DNA from: Ruminococcaceae bacterium UBA1734
GTDB taxonomy: Bacteria > Bacillota > Clostridia > Oscillospirales > Acutalibacteraceae
NCBI GenBank assembly: GCA_002315765.1
Contig: DCIE01000003.1
Coordinates: 1-38,914, forward strand
Direction of reading: 5' to 3'
Length of the DNA stretch: 38,914 nt
Both the position numbers and the translations under genes were made by a program. Below, one piece after another: positions 7,328 through 17,159 of the stretch. How positions within the stretch are numbered: position 1 is the first letter of the stretch; each line of letters begins with the position of its first letter. Below the pieces are notes generated by a model. It was not told the DNA's origin. It saw nothing but the letters and a program-made list of their open reading frames with translations, and did not search any database.

Positions 7328-10150
7328 TTATCTGTTTTCATATTGCTTCCACTTACGGGCAATTTCCTCGTTTGCCTCTTCGGCATATTTAAGTAGCATT
7401 TTCTTAGTATTTTGCTTGTTTTCGACAACATTCCAGAAAGCCTGATATACCGAACGGGATACATAGTAGCTTCCCGGATATTCAGGTATTTCTTCGGTTT
7501 GTTCCATAGCCGAAATAACCACATCTTCCATCGACTTATCCCACTCAAGAGACTTAAATGCCTCAACATTGGATACCGAAACACGACCGGTAGGACCGAG
7601 GATTGATTCAACTTCACTTGAATATGCAAGTTGTGTATCCTTGCTTACCCACCACTTAAGGAATTCCCAAGCAGCCTTTGGATTATTGGATAATTTAAGA
7701 ATTGAACAAGCTGTTCCGCCGCCGGAAGTAGCATGATTGATATTTCCTTTTTCATCCACTGTACCCGGAACTAAAGCCACATTCCAAAGTCCGTCAATTT
7801 CAGGTGCGGCAGCCTTAAGTGTTGTGTACTGGGTGTACATATCAATACCCATAGGGCAGGTACCTGTTCTGAAACGGTTGTAGAAGTTCATAGTTCTCGG
7901 AAGCATTAATTTGGTATAGAAATCTGTCCATTTACCGAAGGATACAATTACATCCGAGTCGGTAAGATTTGTTGCTCTGCCGTCTTCCTTATAAACCTGT
8001 AACTTTTGTTGTACCAACAATGTCGGGAAGAGGTTGATGCTACCGATACCGATATTAGCCTGAGTTGTTGTGGTAACGGTATTATTAGGCATCCATACCG
8101 AAAGATTGTTTCTTGTAAGAAGCTTTGTAACCTCTTTAAAGTCGTCCCAAGTTTCGGGAACTTTAAGTCCCATTTCTTTAAAGATGTCGGTACGGTAGAA
8201 CATTAAATAGAAAGACTGTGTATCGGGAAGACCGTATAATCCACCCTTATAGTAGTATGGAAGTTCGGCGTTATCCTGGAAATTCTTTAAAACTTCATCG
8301 CAGTCATCAAACTGCTTAAGGTCGTAAAGCATTCCACGCATAGCAAGGTTAACCGGTTCGGAACGGGAGTGCTGTAACAAACAGTCAGGGCCCTTGCCGG
8401 ACAAAACAGCCTGAACAACCGATGCATTTACTATTTGAACATTAACCTTAATATTTGACTGAGGTGTAAATTCGCTTTGGATAAGAGAGTTTAAAACCTG
8501 TGCCTGGTCACGGCCCCAGTTTACCCAAAGGGTAATAGAGTCTTCACCCTCACCGGTTCCGGAAATGTTATTATAGTCATTAACAAAGGATGCCACGAAT
8601 TTTCTAACCGAGAAAACCGCTTTATCTACAAAATTCGACTTAGAAAAAGGAGTTTCGGCAGTTGCCGAAGTCAAGGACAATCTATCAATGTCAAGGGGCA
8701 TATCACTCATTTCATAAAGAACAGATGCCAAAGAGGTGTACTTTGAGTAATACTCATCCTTATATCTATGAGCAGTATAACGGTTTTGCAACATCAACTT
8801 ACAAATTTGCTTCATATTGTCAATAATCGAAATGTAAGAGCCGGTTTTTTCGCCGGTGATTTTTTGAAGTTGCTTACCTGCCGATAATAATTCCTTATAA
8901 ATATTGTAAAGAGTTTCCTTCATATTGGGGATTTGTGCGAAAAGGTCGTAATCACGGTAAATATCCACCGATTCGCCGGTAATCATTGTAATATCAACAT
9001 AAAGGTCTCCAAGCTCGGCAACAGCCTGTTTTAAAATATCACGGGCCTTGGTAATATCGCCTGAAGTAACCTCAAGAGATAACTTATGTGTACCCTCTGA
9101 AAGGTAGATGTAATATGGCTTACCCTTTGAATTTTCAAAGAATCCCTGCTGCCACTTGTCGGAGTAGCCGAAACCGATGGACTCGGCCTCTTTAAAGGGA
9201 GTTTCGCCGTCAATCTTAAGGCTTCTATACACCTTTGCACCGATTAGAGTGCTTTGACGGTATGAGAATCCCAACTTATAATAACCCGACTTTGAAACAG
9301 GAATTTCCCAGGTAAGTGTTTGTCCCGAGGATTTCCAGTTGCTACCGCCGATGTAGTTAGCAAAGGTATTGAAAGCATCGTTTGGGGTAATATCAATAGT
9401 TGAGTTGTCGGTTTTGGCAGCCAACCAATATCCGGTTTTAATTTTTGCGTCTTCGCCTTCAACAACAATGGATTTGCCGGTGTAAAGTTCGCTTTTATCG
9501 GTGGGCTTTTGGTATTTTTCTACCTCATTTGCACCCGATAAAGAAACCTCGTCAATCTTGAAGCTACCAACACCTGAAATAAGTGTAAATGTATGCTTAC
9601 CCTTTGAAAGGCTAAACTGATAATCCTCATCGGACCATCTTGTAATATCAGCAACATTGTCGAAGTAGTAATCGGTGTAAGGAACCTGTTTAGGAGCAAA
9701 TTCGTTTCCGAGACCGTCTACACGGTTACCGCCTTCGGCATTGGTGAAAATACGGTATAGATTGAGTTTTTTCGACTCATCAAAGGGATACTTGCCGTCA
9801 ATTTTAAGACCGAAAACAATATCTCCGGTCTCCTCGCCGGTTCCCATATAAGAAAGTCCGAAATTATAAAGACCGTCTTCCGGTATATCCATTTCAAAAG
9901 AAAGCTGAGAGTTTGAAACGGTTTTACCAATCTTTTTAGTAACGGTCTTGTCAGCAACATCGAAAGAAAACTTGTCGCTGTAACTTGCATAAGAAGTTTT
10001 GGAAATTTCGGTGGAAGCAGAGGTTGTTACCTTATTATCACTGTCATCTGAAGCAGTGTCGGTATCGGCAAAACAGTTTAAACTTATGGAAGATACAAAC
10101 AAAACAACCGAACAAAAAACGGCTATGCTCCTTTTTAGCTTACTAAACAC
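7328..10150 (-). CDS. Large solute-binding protein with two N-terminal binding-type modules
   Basis: Starts at GTG 10150 with AAAGGGG upstream. A Sec signal peptide ends near residue 29 (SISLNCFA). Two related beta-sandwich modules follow, about residues 40-205 and 215-375. They share the pattern of a GLYNFGLSYMG / GYYKLGFSYRQ strand, a LKIDGKYPF / LKIDGETPF strand, an aromatic loop (YTDYYFDNVADITRW / YSDKWQQGFFENSKG) and a closing LSKGKHTFTL / LSEGTHKLSL strand. A helical stretch (about 375-530) then leads to a family 1 extracellular solute-binding domain (about 545-940; SGKGPDCLLQHSRSEPVNLA, GLYGLPDTQSFYLMFYRTDI). Ordinary CUT1 binding proteins are about 430 residues, so this is more than twice normal length. 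The N-terminal modules could bind polymer at the cell surface and hand fragments to the importer; that is inference. No lipobox was found, so anchoring is unclear. Confidence 0.85.
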   Translation of the reverse strand: MFSKLKRSIAVFCSVVLFVSSISLNCFADTDTASDDSDNKVTTSASTEISKTSYASYSDKFSFDVADKTVTKKIGKTVSNSQLSFEMDIPEDGLYNFGLSYMGTGEETGDIVFGLKIDGKYPFDESKKLNLYRIFTNAEGGNRVDGLGNEFAPKQVPYTDYYFDNVADITRWSDEDYQFSLSKGKHTFTLISGVGSFKIDEVSLSGANEVEKYQKPTDKSELYTGKSIVVEGEDAKIKTGYWLAAKTDNSTIDITPNDAFNTFANYIGGSNWKSSGQTLTWEIPVSKSGYYKLGFSYRQSTLIGAKVYRSLKIDGETPFKEAESIGFGYSDKWQQGFFENSKGKPYYIYLSEGTHKLSLEVTSGDITKARDILKQAVAELGDLYVDITMITGESVDIYRDYDLFAQIPNMKETLYNIYKELLSAGKQLQKITGEKTGSYISIIDNMKQICKLMLQNRYTAHRYKDEYYSKYTSLASVLYEMSDMPLDIDRLSLTSATAETPFSKSNFVDKAVFSVRKFVASFVNDYNNISGTGEGEDSITLWVNWGRDQAQVLNSLIQSEFTPQSNIKVNVQIVNASVVQAVLSGKGPDCLLQHSRSEPVNLAMRGMLYDLKQFDDCDEVLKNFQDNAELPYYYKGGLYGLPDTQSFYLMFYRTDIFKEMGLKVPETWDDFKEVTKLLTRNNLSVWMPNNTVTTTTQANIGIGSINLFPTLLVQQKLQVYKEDGRATNLTDSDVIVSFGKWTDFYTKLMLPRTMNFYNRFRTGTCPMGIDMYTQYTTLKAAAPEIDGLWNVALVPGTVDEKGNINHATSGGGTACSILKLSNNPKAAWEFLKWWVSKDTQLAYSSEVESILGPTGRVSVSNVEAFKSLEWDKSMEDVVISAMEQTEEIPEYPGSYYVSRSVYQAFWNVVENKQNTKKMLLKYAEEANEEIARKWKQYENR

Positions 10151-10180
10151 AGTTCTATCCCCTTTGGAATTAATTTTAAT

Positions 10181-11539
10181 TTATTTATCGAGCCAAACTA
10201 ATTTTGCCGGTTTCTCATCAAAGGAGGCAACAGCAACCTTAAACTCGTCAAGGTTTTCGGCATAGCAGGGAGGCTCGTGGTGGAAGGTCATACATCTTTT
10301 ATCAAATGTAGGAGCCTGAATGTAAACATTGTCGTTGACAATAATGCCTTGCTCTTTTTCAGGGTGAGAGTAATTTCTGTTGGGGTCATCCCACCACCAA
10401 AATACGATATTTGTTCTGGCAACATCAAAAACATTCTTTTGAATTTTAAAGTTTTCGATTAGCTTAATATATGAAAACTGTCCGCTGCGAATATGAGCAC
10501 CCATCCAATGGTCGGGGCGTTGCTCGTAGGACCAGCCGAGAGCAGAAAATCTAAAGACATTTCCTATAAAGCTAATGTTTTTGTACTCGCTGTAAAGTCC
10601 GTCGGTATCAGGGTCGGTTGAGAAGAACTCAAAACCGTAATAACAGTACTCAACTAAATTATAGTTCATATCAATATCGTGATAATATGTATCCATTTTT
10701 GCGGAAGACCAGGTTTGGAAAGTGATACCGGCATCGTAACACTGGTAAACCCAGTTTCCCGTAATATGGGCATTTTTGACACCAAGCTGCATTTCAATAC
10801 CGTTGCCGAATCTTGTGGTTCCGAACTGATGGGAACCGCCGATAAATCCTACTTCGCAGTTTGTAACATAAAAGTCTTGAGTTTTACCGCCGATTACAAT
10901 ACCATGGGAGCCGGTATGTCTAACGCAAAAGTTATCAACTACACTACCGCTGTTGAGTCTAATCACATCACCGCGCTGACCGATTTCAATGCTTGAAAAT
11001 TCCTTTTCCAAGTCCCCGTCAAAGTAGAGATAAAGGTAGCCGTTTTCCATATTGTGAAAAAAGTCAAAATTCTCGGTTACTTCCTCTAAGGACCATTTTT
11101 TTACACCTAAAATAGCCTCTTCGTCAAATGTGATAATACCCACATTACCGCCGTGCATAATGATTTTCCAAAGATTGCCCTCTTTTTCCCAAAGAGAATT
11201 ATGGGCATAGTTTTTCTTGGAGCCGTAAAATTTAGGTTTATCGCCCTCACCGTAGGCGCCGAATATAACACCCTTGGGAACGGAAAAATCTTCATTATCT
11301 CCGATACGCCAAAGACCGCCACGCTGGAACAAAACCGCATCGCCGGGGTTTAGATTTTGGGGAATATCCTTTACCGACATATCCTTAGTAATATAATACT
11401 TTTTACCGGAAATGTCGTAAATTTCTTCGGTATTCTCAGTACGGAGAATTTTTTCTCTCATTTCCTCGGCTTCTTTTTTGTAGCCGGTAGGGAGTATTTT
11501 TTTACAGTCATAACCTGAACTGTTTTTTGTGTATTTCAT
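10181..11539 (-). CDS. Right-handed beta-helix protein without signal peptide
   Basis: 452 residues, starting at ATG 11539 behind AGGTGG. The N-terminus (MKYTKNSSGYDCKK) has no hydrophobic segment, so the protein is expected in the cytoplasm. It is homologous over most of its length to the C-terminal part of the 1823-residue protein and to the 594-residue lipoprotein, sharing GDAVLFQRGGLWR, EIGQR, NCEVGFIGG, RFGNGIEMQ, CYDAGITFQTW, YGFEFFSTD, LGWSYEQRPDHW and a tryptophan-rich IVFWWWDDPN. Right-handed beta-helices of this kind are mostly polysaccharide lyases or glycoside hydrolases; I cannot name the family. Being intracellular and next to an importer, it would act on imported oligosaccharides. 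The DGND segment found in its secreted homologues is replaced here by ITKDMSVKDI. Confidence 0.8.
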   Translation of the reverse strand: MKYTKNSSGYDCKKILPTGYKKEAEEMREKILRTENTEEIYDISGKKYYITKDMSVKDIPQNLNPGDAVLFQRGGLWRIGDNEDFSVPKGVIFGAYGEGDKPKFYGSKKNYAHNSLWEKEGNLWKIIMHGGNVGIITFDEEAILGVKKWSLEEVTENFDFFHNMENGYLYLYFDGDLEKEFSSIEIGQRGDVIRLNSGSVVDNFCVRHTGSHGIVIGGKTQDFYVTNCEVGFIGGSHQFGTTRFGNGIEMQLGVKNAHITGNWVYQCYDAGITFQTWSSAKMDTYYHDIDMNYNLVEYCYYGFEFFSTDPDTDGLYSEYKNISFIGNVFRFSALGWSYEQRPDHWMGAHIRSGQFSYIKLIENFKIQKNVFDVARTNIVFWWWDDPNRNYSHPEKEQGIIVNDNVYIQAPTFDKRCMTFHHEPPCYAENLDEFKVAVASFDEKPAKLVWLDK

Positions 11540-11618
11540 AAAACCACCTAAAGTTTTTCTAAATAGTTAATATCAAAAATCAAACAATTAATCCTTCATA
11601 TTAACCATTCATAAGTTC

Positions 11619-11649
11619 GGTTACCCCTCCCAAAATGGGAGGGATAACC
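11619..11649. other. Stable hairpin between two beta-helix genes
   Basis: A near-perfect inverted repeat: arms of 14 bp (11619-11632 and 11636-11649, core CCCTCCC/GGGAGGG) with one mismatch around a 3-nt loop. Neither strand has a T-run after it, so it is not a standard intrinsic terminator. It lies on the mRNA between the secreted 1823-residue gene and the cytoplasmic beta-helix gene. Such hairpins commonly protect the 3' end of an upstream message and give unequal expression within an operon. Confidence 0.7.
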
Positions 11650-11687
11650 TGTATTAAGGAGATTAGATAATAATCTTCTGATAAGTA

Positions 11688-14600
11688 TTAGCTTTGATCG
11701 ATAACTCTTTCATCGTCAATGATAAACTTACATGTACCTGTCGGATTATCGGTGCTTTCAAATCTCTTAGCACCTTCGATTAATCCTGCAGTACTGATAC
11801 CCTGAACAAATCCTTCTCTCCAGAAGCACAAAATCTTATTATCGTCGGTAGTATCCTGATAATAGTTGTTGTTGTAGAAGTGAAGTCCGTTTTGTGTATA
11901 CTCAGGGAATGTGCCGTCACCATTCTTCTGGTTCCAATACCAGTAAATAAGACCACCCTTTGAACGGTCGAATGTATTGTTATAAACATACATATCGGTG
12001 AGCTTAGTATAAAGGCTATTAGAACCAACACGGAATAATGAAGTTTGTAATGTACCGATGGTCGGGTTATCAGCATCATAGTTCTTTTCGTAACCTACGC
12101 GTTCATCATAAGACCAACCGTAACCTGCGCCACGAAGAATATTGCTTGTCATATAAATGTTAGTGAATGTTGTTTCGTTTGTATTCTCTCCGAGAGAATC
12201 AGCACCGAACCACTCAATAGCATAGTTACAATTCTCAACAAGGTTGTTAGAGAAGTTGATAGAACTAAATGTTCCGCCGCCGTTCCAATCCTGGAATGTA
12301 AGACCTGCATCGAAGCATTCTGTTACATAGCAGTTCTTAACACGACAGTTGGAAGCACTAAGACCAAGCTGAACACCGTTACCGAGACGAGCAGTATCGC
12401 CGTAAGCGCCGCCGATATAAGAAATCTGGCAGTTGGAAATAGCAACATTCGACAAATTAGCGCCATCCATACCGTGCTTACCGCCGTACTTAATGCAAAT
12501 GTTATTAATAGTAACATTGCTCGAAAGTGAAATAATGTCCACATTTTGACCGATTTCAATGCTTGAGTACTTAGTAGCAGGATTGCTGTCGCAGTAAACA
12601 TAAATCTTACCGCCGGTGCCTGTTTTTGTATCATCAGGTCCGCGATAGAAGAAATCACCGTTCTTAGCAAGAGCAGCCTTTGTTAGCTTCATATTGCCGA
12701 TAAGTGAACCGTAGTTATAAACCACGATACCAACATCGTTACAGGTTGAAGTACCCATACCTGTTGTGTACCAAATGTTACCTGATTCATTTGTCCAAGT
12801 ATTTGCAGTATAGTTCTTAAGAGAACCTGTGATTACCGGCTTAGCGCCTGAACCGTAAGAACCGTAAGTAACACCTGCTGTTGTATCTAATGAAGCTGTG
12901 TTTGAAATAGATGCCGGACGGAATACTTCGCCGCACTTAAAGAGAACTGCATCTCCGGACTTAAGTGAAGCACTGTTTACCTTAGAAAGAGACTTCCAAG
13001 GAGTTGATGTTGAAGTACCGTTGTTAGAATCAGAACCGTTAGTAGCATCAACATAATATGTTGTACCTGTAACAGCAGTTGCCAACATATTAGCAGTTGA
13101 AAGTGCTGCAGTATCGGTTGTGTTGTTGCCGTTTACATAGTTTGACTTCCATGTATTAGCATCAGCTTCAACAGTAACACCTGATGGGTTAGCTGCTTTC
13201 TTCTTTGTAGCAACAAGGTCGATAAGGTCAACTGTACCGGAATTATCCAAATCGGTATAACCGGTAACAACTGAAGCAACCTTTCCTATTAACATATTAA
13301 CAATGTCAAGAAGTCTCTCAGCATAAGGCTTGTATGATGGGAATGACTCAGAGGTTAGCGGAACAACAGAGATGCTCTGGTTCTTTTCGAATGTACCCTG
13401 AATATCCCAACCGATTGTAGCCTTTGTGCCAATATGTCTTGCTTGAGCACCTGCATCTTCAAGTTCGGTAACATTTTCTGTACCGAAGTTTAATCCGCCG
13501 TTGTTAACAAGGTTAGGACCGGTTGTGTTTTCGCCGTCAAGCTCATAAAGCTTAACATCGCCGAAGTAGAACTTAACATCGCTACCGTTTGGACCGATGA
13601 AGAAGTTCAAAACAGCATTTGAATAAGTGTCTCTTAAATTAGAGAGGGTTGTAAATTCATAGGTCTTTAAGTGAGTAGCATCATCATAGGTATTCTTTGT
13701 AGCAGTAACAGATGTCCAAGCATTGTTTTCATCAATAAGCTGAACATAGTTGCCTGAAGCAGCATTAACATAAGAATACTTATATGTTAAACGATACTTT
13801 GTATTGCTCTTTAATACGAAAGACTGTCTGATGTAGTCATTAGAACCGCCGTTAAACTGCATCATATTTTCAGCAGCAGCACCCTCATTAGTGAAGAAGT
13901 TTGCAGGAACGGCAAGGATTCTGATGTCGTTGTAAAGGTCTCTTGAACCGTTGTTCTTAGAAACGCCAACTTCCCACTTAGGAGCAAAGGAACCATTGTT
14001 AGAATCAGTAACCTTAACTTCACTGTTCATTGAGAAATCGTTGTTGAATAAAACATTACGGTCAGAACCTGTCTCTTTAAGGGTCATATTACCGAAGTAA
14101 AGTGAACCACGGCCATAGTGAGTATAGTCATTATTCTTAATAGTTGCACCTAAAACGATGTCGATATTTCTCAAAGCATCTGTCTTAAGGTCATCCTGAG
14201 TTGTGAATGTGCAGGTGTAATGACCGAGACCTACATAACCTGTTTGGTCAATTTCTGTTGCCTCTTTGCTTGCAAAACCTGAAGATGAGGTATTTGTAGC
14301 AGAAATAGAAACATTCGGAATAGCGCCGGCATAAGAACGCCAATCAGCCTCAAATGTATATGTAGTAGAAGGCTTTAATAAAGCGCTTGTTTTTACCATA
14401 TTATAAGCTGTTGTAGCTTCATTAATGTAAACCATCTTTGAAACAGGAGCAGTGAAGTAATTTTCAGGAAGAGCATTCTTGAACATTGTAGAAGCAGTTC
14501 CGGAAGAAGCATAACCTAATGACTTCCACTTTCTGTTTACAAGATTAGACGATGTATTAATTACAACTGTATCAGCAGTCATACCTGCAATAAGGTTAGC

Positions 14601-17159
14601 ATCGGTACCGTTTACATCAACAAGCTTCGGATTAGCGAAAACAACTGCAACATCGGAGTTACCGCTGTAGTTACCGATACGGATAGCAACATTAGTAACG
14701 GTCTTAGCCATTGTAAAGGTTACAGTTCTTACTGTTCCGTTTAGAACATTTGAGCAATCTGTCATATAATCAGAATCGTTATAGATGTTTTTGCCCATAG
14801 TTCCTTGGCAGTGAATAGCAAATGTTGAATTGCTTCCGCCTAATTCCTTGGTATTAACAGTAAACTGATAGGTCTTTCCGCTTTCGAGGGCAAGAGTTGT
14901 ATCAGAATATACAAGCGACTTCCATGTATATCCCTCAGGGAAGGAAACTAAAACATTTTCGCCGGTTGTAACAATTGCATCCGGGAAATACTCGTCAACA
15001 TCAACTGCCTTAATATTGCCTGAGCCGAAGTTAAGTGAAGTCCACTTTGTGCTTTCAGCACTTGTACGAGAAGTACCGCTCTTAATGGTAATGTTGTTTG
15101 ACTTCATGGGTTCAACAATGTTAGGACCTACAAGTTCGCCGTCAACATATTTTTTAACTACAACATTCTTGTAAGCGAAAGCAGCGTTTGTGCCGTCGCC
15201 GTAGTTACCCATAAATAAACCGAAACCAAGAGCTGTATCTACGGTAAATTCATAAGTCTTTGTTGTACCTTCGGTAGAAATAAGGGTTGGAGTAATAGTA
15301 GTGCCGATATCTGTTCCTTTTCTTACCTGAACGGTATTAGAACCTGCTATATCAGCAACATCCATAATAAGACGATAGGTACCTGCAGGAAGACGAAGGT
15401 CAGCATCCTTATATACGATTACCTGATAGTTGTTAGAGCCTTCAGGGAAGTAAACTGCCTTATCAGCGGCGGTATTCTCGGCAAAATAACCTGCCGGAAT
15501 GCTTGACTTACAAATACCGTCATTAACAGAGCCCTTTTCGCGGGTGTTCCAAACTCTGTCGTATTCGGTTGAAGAATTTGACCAGTCAAGAGTCATTATA
15601 TTGATATCGTCGATTAAGCTTGAGCCGGTTTCATTACCACTTGCATCAAGAGCCATCATCTTAATATGACCGATAGATGCAGATGCAGAATAATCGTTAG
15701 TAGCAACATCAACTTGTAAAGCATCAGCATCAGCAGAAGCAGTAAAGGTATAATAAAGCTTACGGTTTACTGGGTCAACAACTGTTGATTCATTTGTCTT
15801 TGAGCAGTTAGCCGAAACAACAAGATTATCTGTAGTAAATCCACGGTAATCAAGAGTAATCTTATATGTAGTACCGTTTACGATACCTGCGTCATAGTAA
15901 TCATGATAACGCAAAGTTCTCCATGTGTAACCGCCGAAGGTTACTCTTTGACCTGTTGTGTAGTTTGCCGGAGTAATAGAGCTGTAATCATAAAGCATTA
16001 CAGAACGAACCTTTGCAGTATCACTACCGCTTAAACGGTTCCACTGCTTTTCGTCTGTAGCGAAACTATTATCGCCAAGTGTTTCAACAGTGTTAGCGGC
16101 GATATCGTGGATAAAGTTTAAAGTACCCAGTTCGCCTGCTACATCATCATATTCCTTAATATACGGCTTTGCGATAACAAGCTCGGTAGCACCGCTTGCC
16201 TTACCGATTTTAACAAAGATTTTGGAAGTCGTTGCGGAAGCGATAAATCCTGCTGTGTACTTGCCGTTTGCAACAGTAGCATTTGTTAATGTTTGTGCTG
16301 CACCGTCAAGTGAAACCTCAACTGTAACATCACTTGCAGCAACATCGTTTACATCGAAGCCGATTTCATACTCGTTTCCCTGTGTGTACTTACGATTGTT
16401 GTTAGTATAGGTTAAGTATGAAGCAACGCCCTTTGTAAAACGAGCTGTCTGGGAAGCGCCTTGATTAGTGTATGCATCTTCATCATAAATAGAATCCGGT
16501 TCACCAAAAGTCATAGCAGCCGGGAATAATGAAGAATCATAGGTCGCACGACCGGAAGTATTGGTTGCCGGACCACTTGCTCTTCTATTCCACTTGCCGG
16601 CAGCCTGTGCAAAATGTTGCGCACTTCCGGTATTGAGCCAAGTATCACTATTATAACCGTCAATCAAAGAACTACCGTAAGGTAATCCCAAACTGTTTAC
16701 ATTATAAAGTGCAGGTCTACCATATGTAACAGGTCCATCATTAGTTTCATTACCTGAACCGAAAGAACAAAGGAAATATTGTGAATCCTTAGCCATAGTG
16801 AATGTAATAATTCTTCTGTATGCACCTGTAGTTGTCGGAGCACCGTTATCAACATATGAGGTAGTATCAGTGCTATTGTTAATTGATGCTCTGTCAACAT
16901 TAAGAAGTTCAATTGGGATAGACAATCTGCTGGAATCGGTAAAATTCATATCAAGAGTAAACATATATGTCTTACCGGCTTGTAGTGTCATATCGGTCTT
17001 CTTATAAGTTTCTTTAAACCAAGTCCAAGAACTTCCAACGGAGAACATATACTCCGTTGCGGCAGAAGCTGTAACTGTTGCAAGGCACATAAATGTTGAA
17101 ACAATCATAGCCAGTGCCAAGAAAAGAGATAAAACTTTTCTAAATGATTTCTTTGCCAT
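11688..17159 (-). CDS. Giant secreted multi-module protein: beta-sandwich repeats, dockerin-like loop, beta-helix
   Basis: 1823 residues, ATG 17159 behind a perfect AAGGAGG. The signal peptide ends near residue 34 (ATVTASAA). Residues about 36-1280 are roughly seven divergent modules of 160-180 residues. Most have a WxxL or W-rich strand (TWKSLVYSDTTLALESGKTY, KWKSLGY, FGGYTWRTLRYHDYY), an L..GKTY(R/Q)(F/L)T strand, an RIGNYSG / LFMGNYGDG strand and a closing VxLYELDG / VKKYVDGE strand. This pattern suggests carbohydrate-binding beta-sandwiches. One EF-hand of dockerin type I follows at about 1298-1322 (YTDLDNSGTVDLIDLVATKK). The C-terminal beta-helix (about 1365-1823) starts with YYVDATNGSDSNNG and carries RLGNGVQLG, CFDAGLTFQDW and YGWSYDERVG. 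A secreted polysaccharide-degrading enzyme is the best reading, with the modules binding substrate and the EF-hand possibly docking to a scaffold. Specificity is unknown. Confidence 0.85.
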   Translation of the reverse strand: MAKKSFRKVLSLFLALAMIVSTFMCLATVTASAATEYMFSVGSSWTWFKETYKKTDMTLQAGKTYMFTLDMNFTDSSRLSIPIELLNVDRASINNSTDTTSYVDNGAPTTTGAYRRIITFTMAKDSQYFLCSFGSGNETNDGPVTYGRPALYNVNSLGLPYGSSLIDGYNSDTWLNTGSAQHFAQAAGKWNRRASGPATNTSGRATYDSSLFPAAMTFGEPDSIYDEDAYTNQGASQTARFTKGVASYLTYTNNNRKYTQGNEYEIGFDVNDVAASDVTVEVSLDGAAQTLTNATVANGKYTAGFIASATTSKIFVKIGKASGATELVIAKPYIKEYDDVAGELGTLNFIHDIAANTVETLGDNSFATDEKQWNRLSGSDTAKVRSVMLYDYSSITPANYTTGQRVTFGGYTWRTLRYHDYYDAGIVNGTTYKITLDYRGFTTDNLVVSANCSKTNESTVVDPVNRKLYYTFTASADADALQVDVATNDYSASASIGHIKMMALDASGNETGSSLIDDINIMTLDWSNSSTEYDRVWNTREKGSVNDGICKSSIPAGYFAENTAADKAVYFPEGSNNYQVIVYKDADLRLPAGTYRLIMDVADIAGSNTVQVRKGTDIGTTITPTLISTEGTTKTYEFTVDTALGFGLFMGNYGDGTNAAFAYKNVVVKKYVDGELVGPNIVEPMKSNNITIKSGTSRTSAESTKWTSLNFGSGNIKAVDVDEYFPDAIVTTGENVLVSFPEGYTWKSLVYSDTTLALESGKTYQFTVNTKELGGSNSTFAIHCQGTMGKNIYNDSDYMTDCSNVLNGTVRTVTFTMAKTVTNVAIRIGNYSGNSDVAVVFANPKLVDVNGTDANLIAGMTADTVVINTSSNLVNRKWKSLGYASSGTASTMFKNALPENYFTAPVSKMVYINEATTAYNMVKTSALLKPSTTYTFEADWRSYAGAIPNVSISATNTSSSGFASKEATEIDQTGYVGLGHYTCTFTTQDDLKTDALRNIDIVLGATIKNNDYTHYGRGSLYFGNMTLKETGSDRNVLFNNDFSMNSEVKVTDSNNGSFAPKWEVGVSKNNGSRDLYNDIRILAVPANFFTNEGAAAENMMQFNGGSNDYIRQSFVLKSNTKYRLTYKYSYVNAASGNYVQLIDENNAWTSVTATKNTYDDATHLKTYEFTTLSNLRDTYSNAVLNFFIGPNGSDVKFYFGDVKLYELDGENTTGPNLVNNGGLNFGTENVTELEDAGAQARHIGTKATIGWDIQGTFEKNQSISVVPLTSESFPSYKPYAERLLDIVNMLIGKVASVVTGYTDLDNSGTVDLIDLVATKKKAANPSGVTVEADANTWKSNYVNGNNTTDTAALSTANMLATAVTGTTYYVDATNGSDSNNGTSTSTPWKSLSKVNSASLKSGDAVLFKCGEVFRPASISNTASLDTTAGVTYGSYGSGAKPVITGSLKNYTANTWTNESGNIWYTTGMGTSTCNDVGIVVYNYGSLIGNMKLTKAALAKNGDFFYRGPDDTKTGTGGKIYVYCDSNPATKYSSIEIGQNVDIISLSSNVTINNICIKYGGKHGMDGANLSNVAISNCQISYIGGAYGDTARLGNGVQLGLSASNCRVKNCYVTECFDAGLTFQDWNGGGTFSSINFSNNLVENCNYAIEWFGADSLGENTNETTFTNIYMTSNILRGAGYGWSYDERVGYEKNYDADNPTIGTLQTSLFRVGSNSLYTKLTDMYVYNNTFDRSKGGLIYWYWNQKNGDGTFPEYTQNGLHFYNNNYYQDTTDDNKILCFWREGFVQGISTAGLIEGAKRFESTDNPTGTCKFIIDDERVIDQS

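Noticed and set aside
11619..11649. Hairpin considered as an intrinsic terminator
   Set aside because: There is no T-run on either strand after the stem, so it was listed only as a hairpin.
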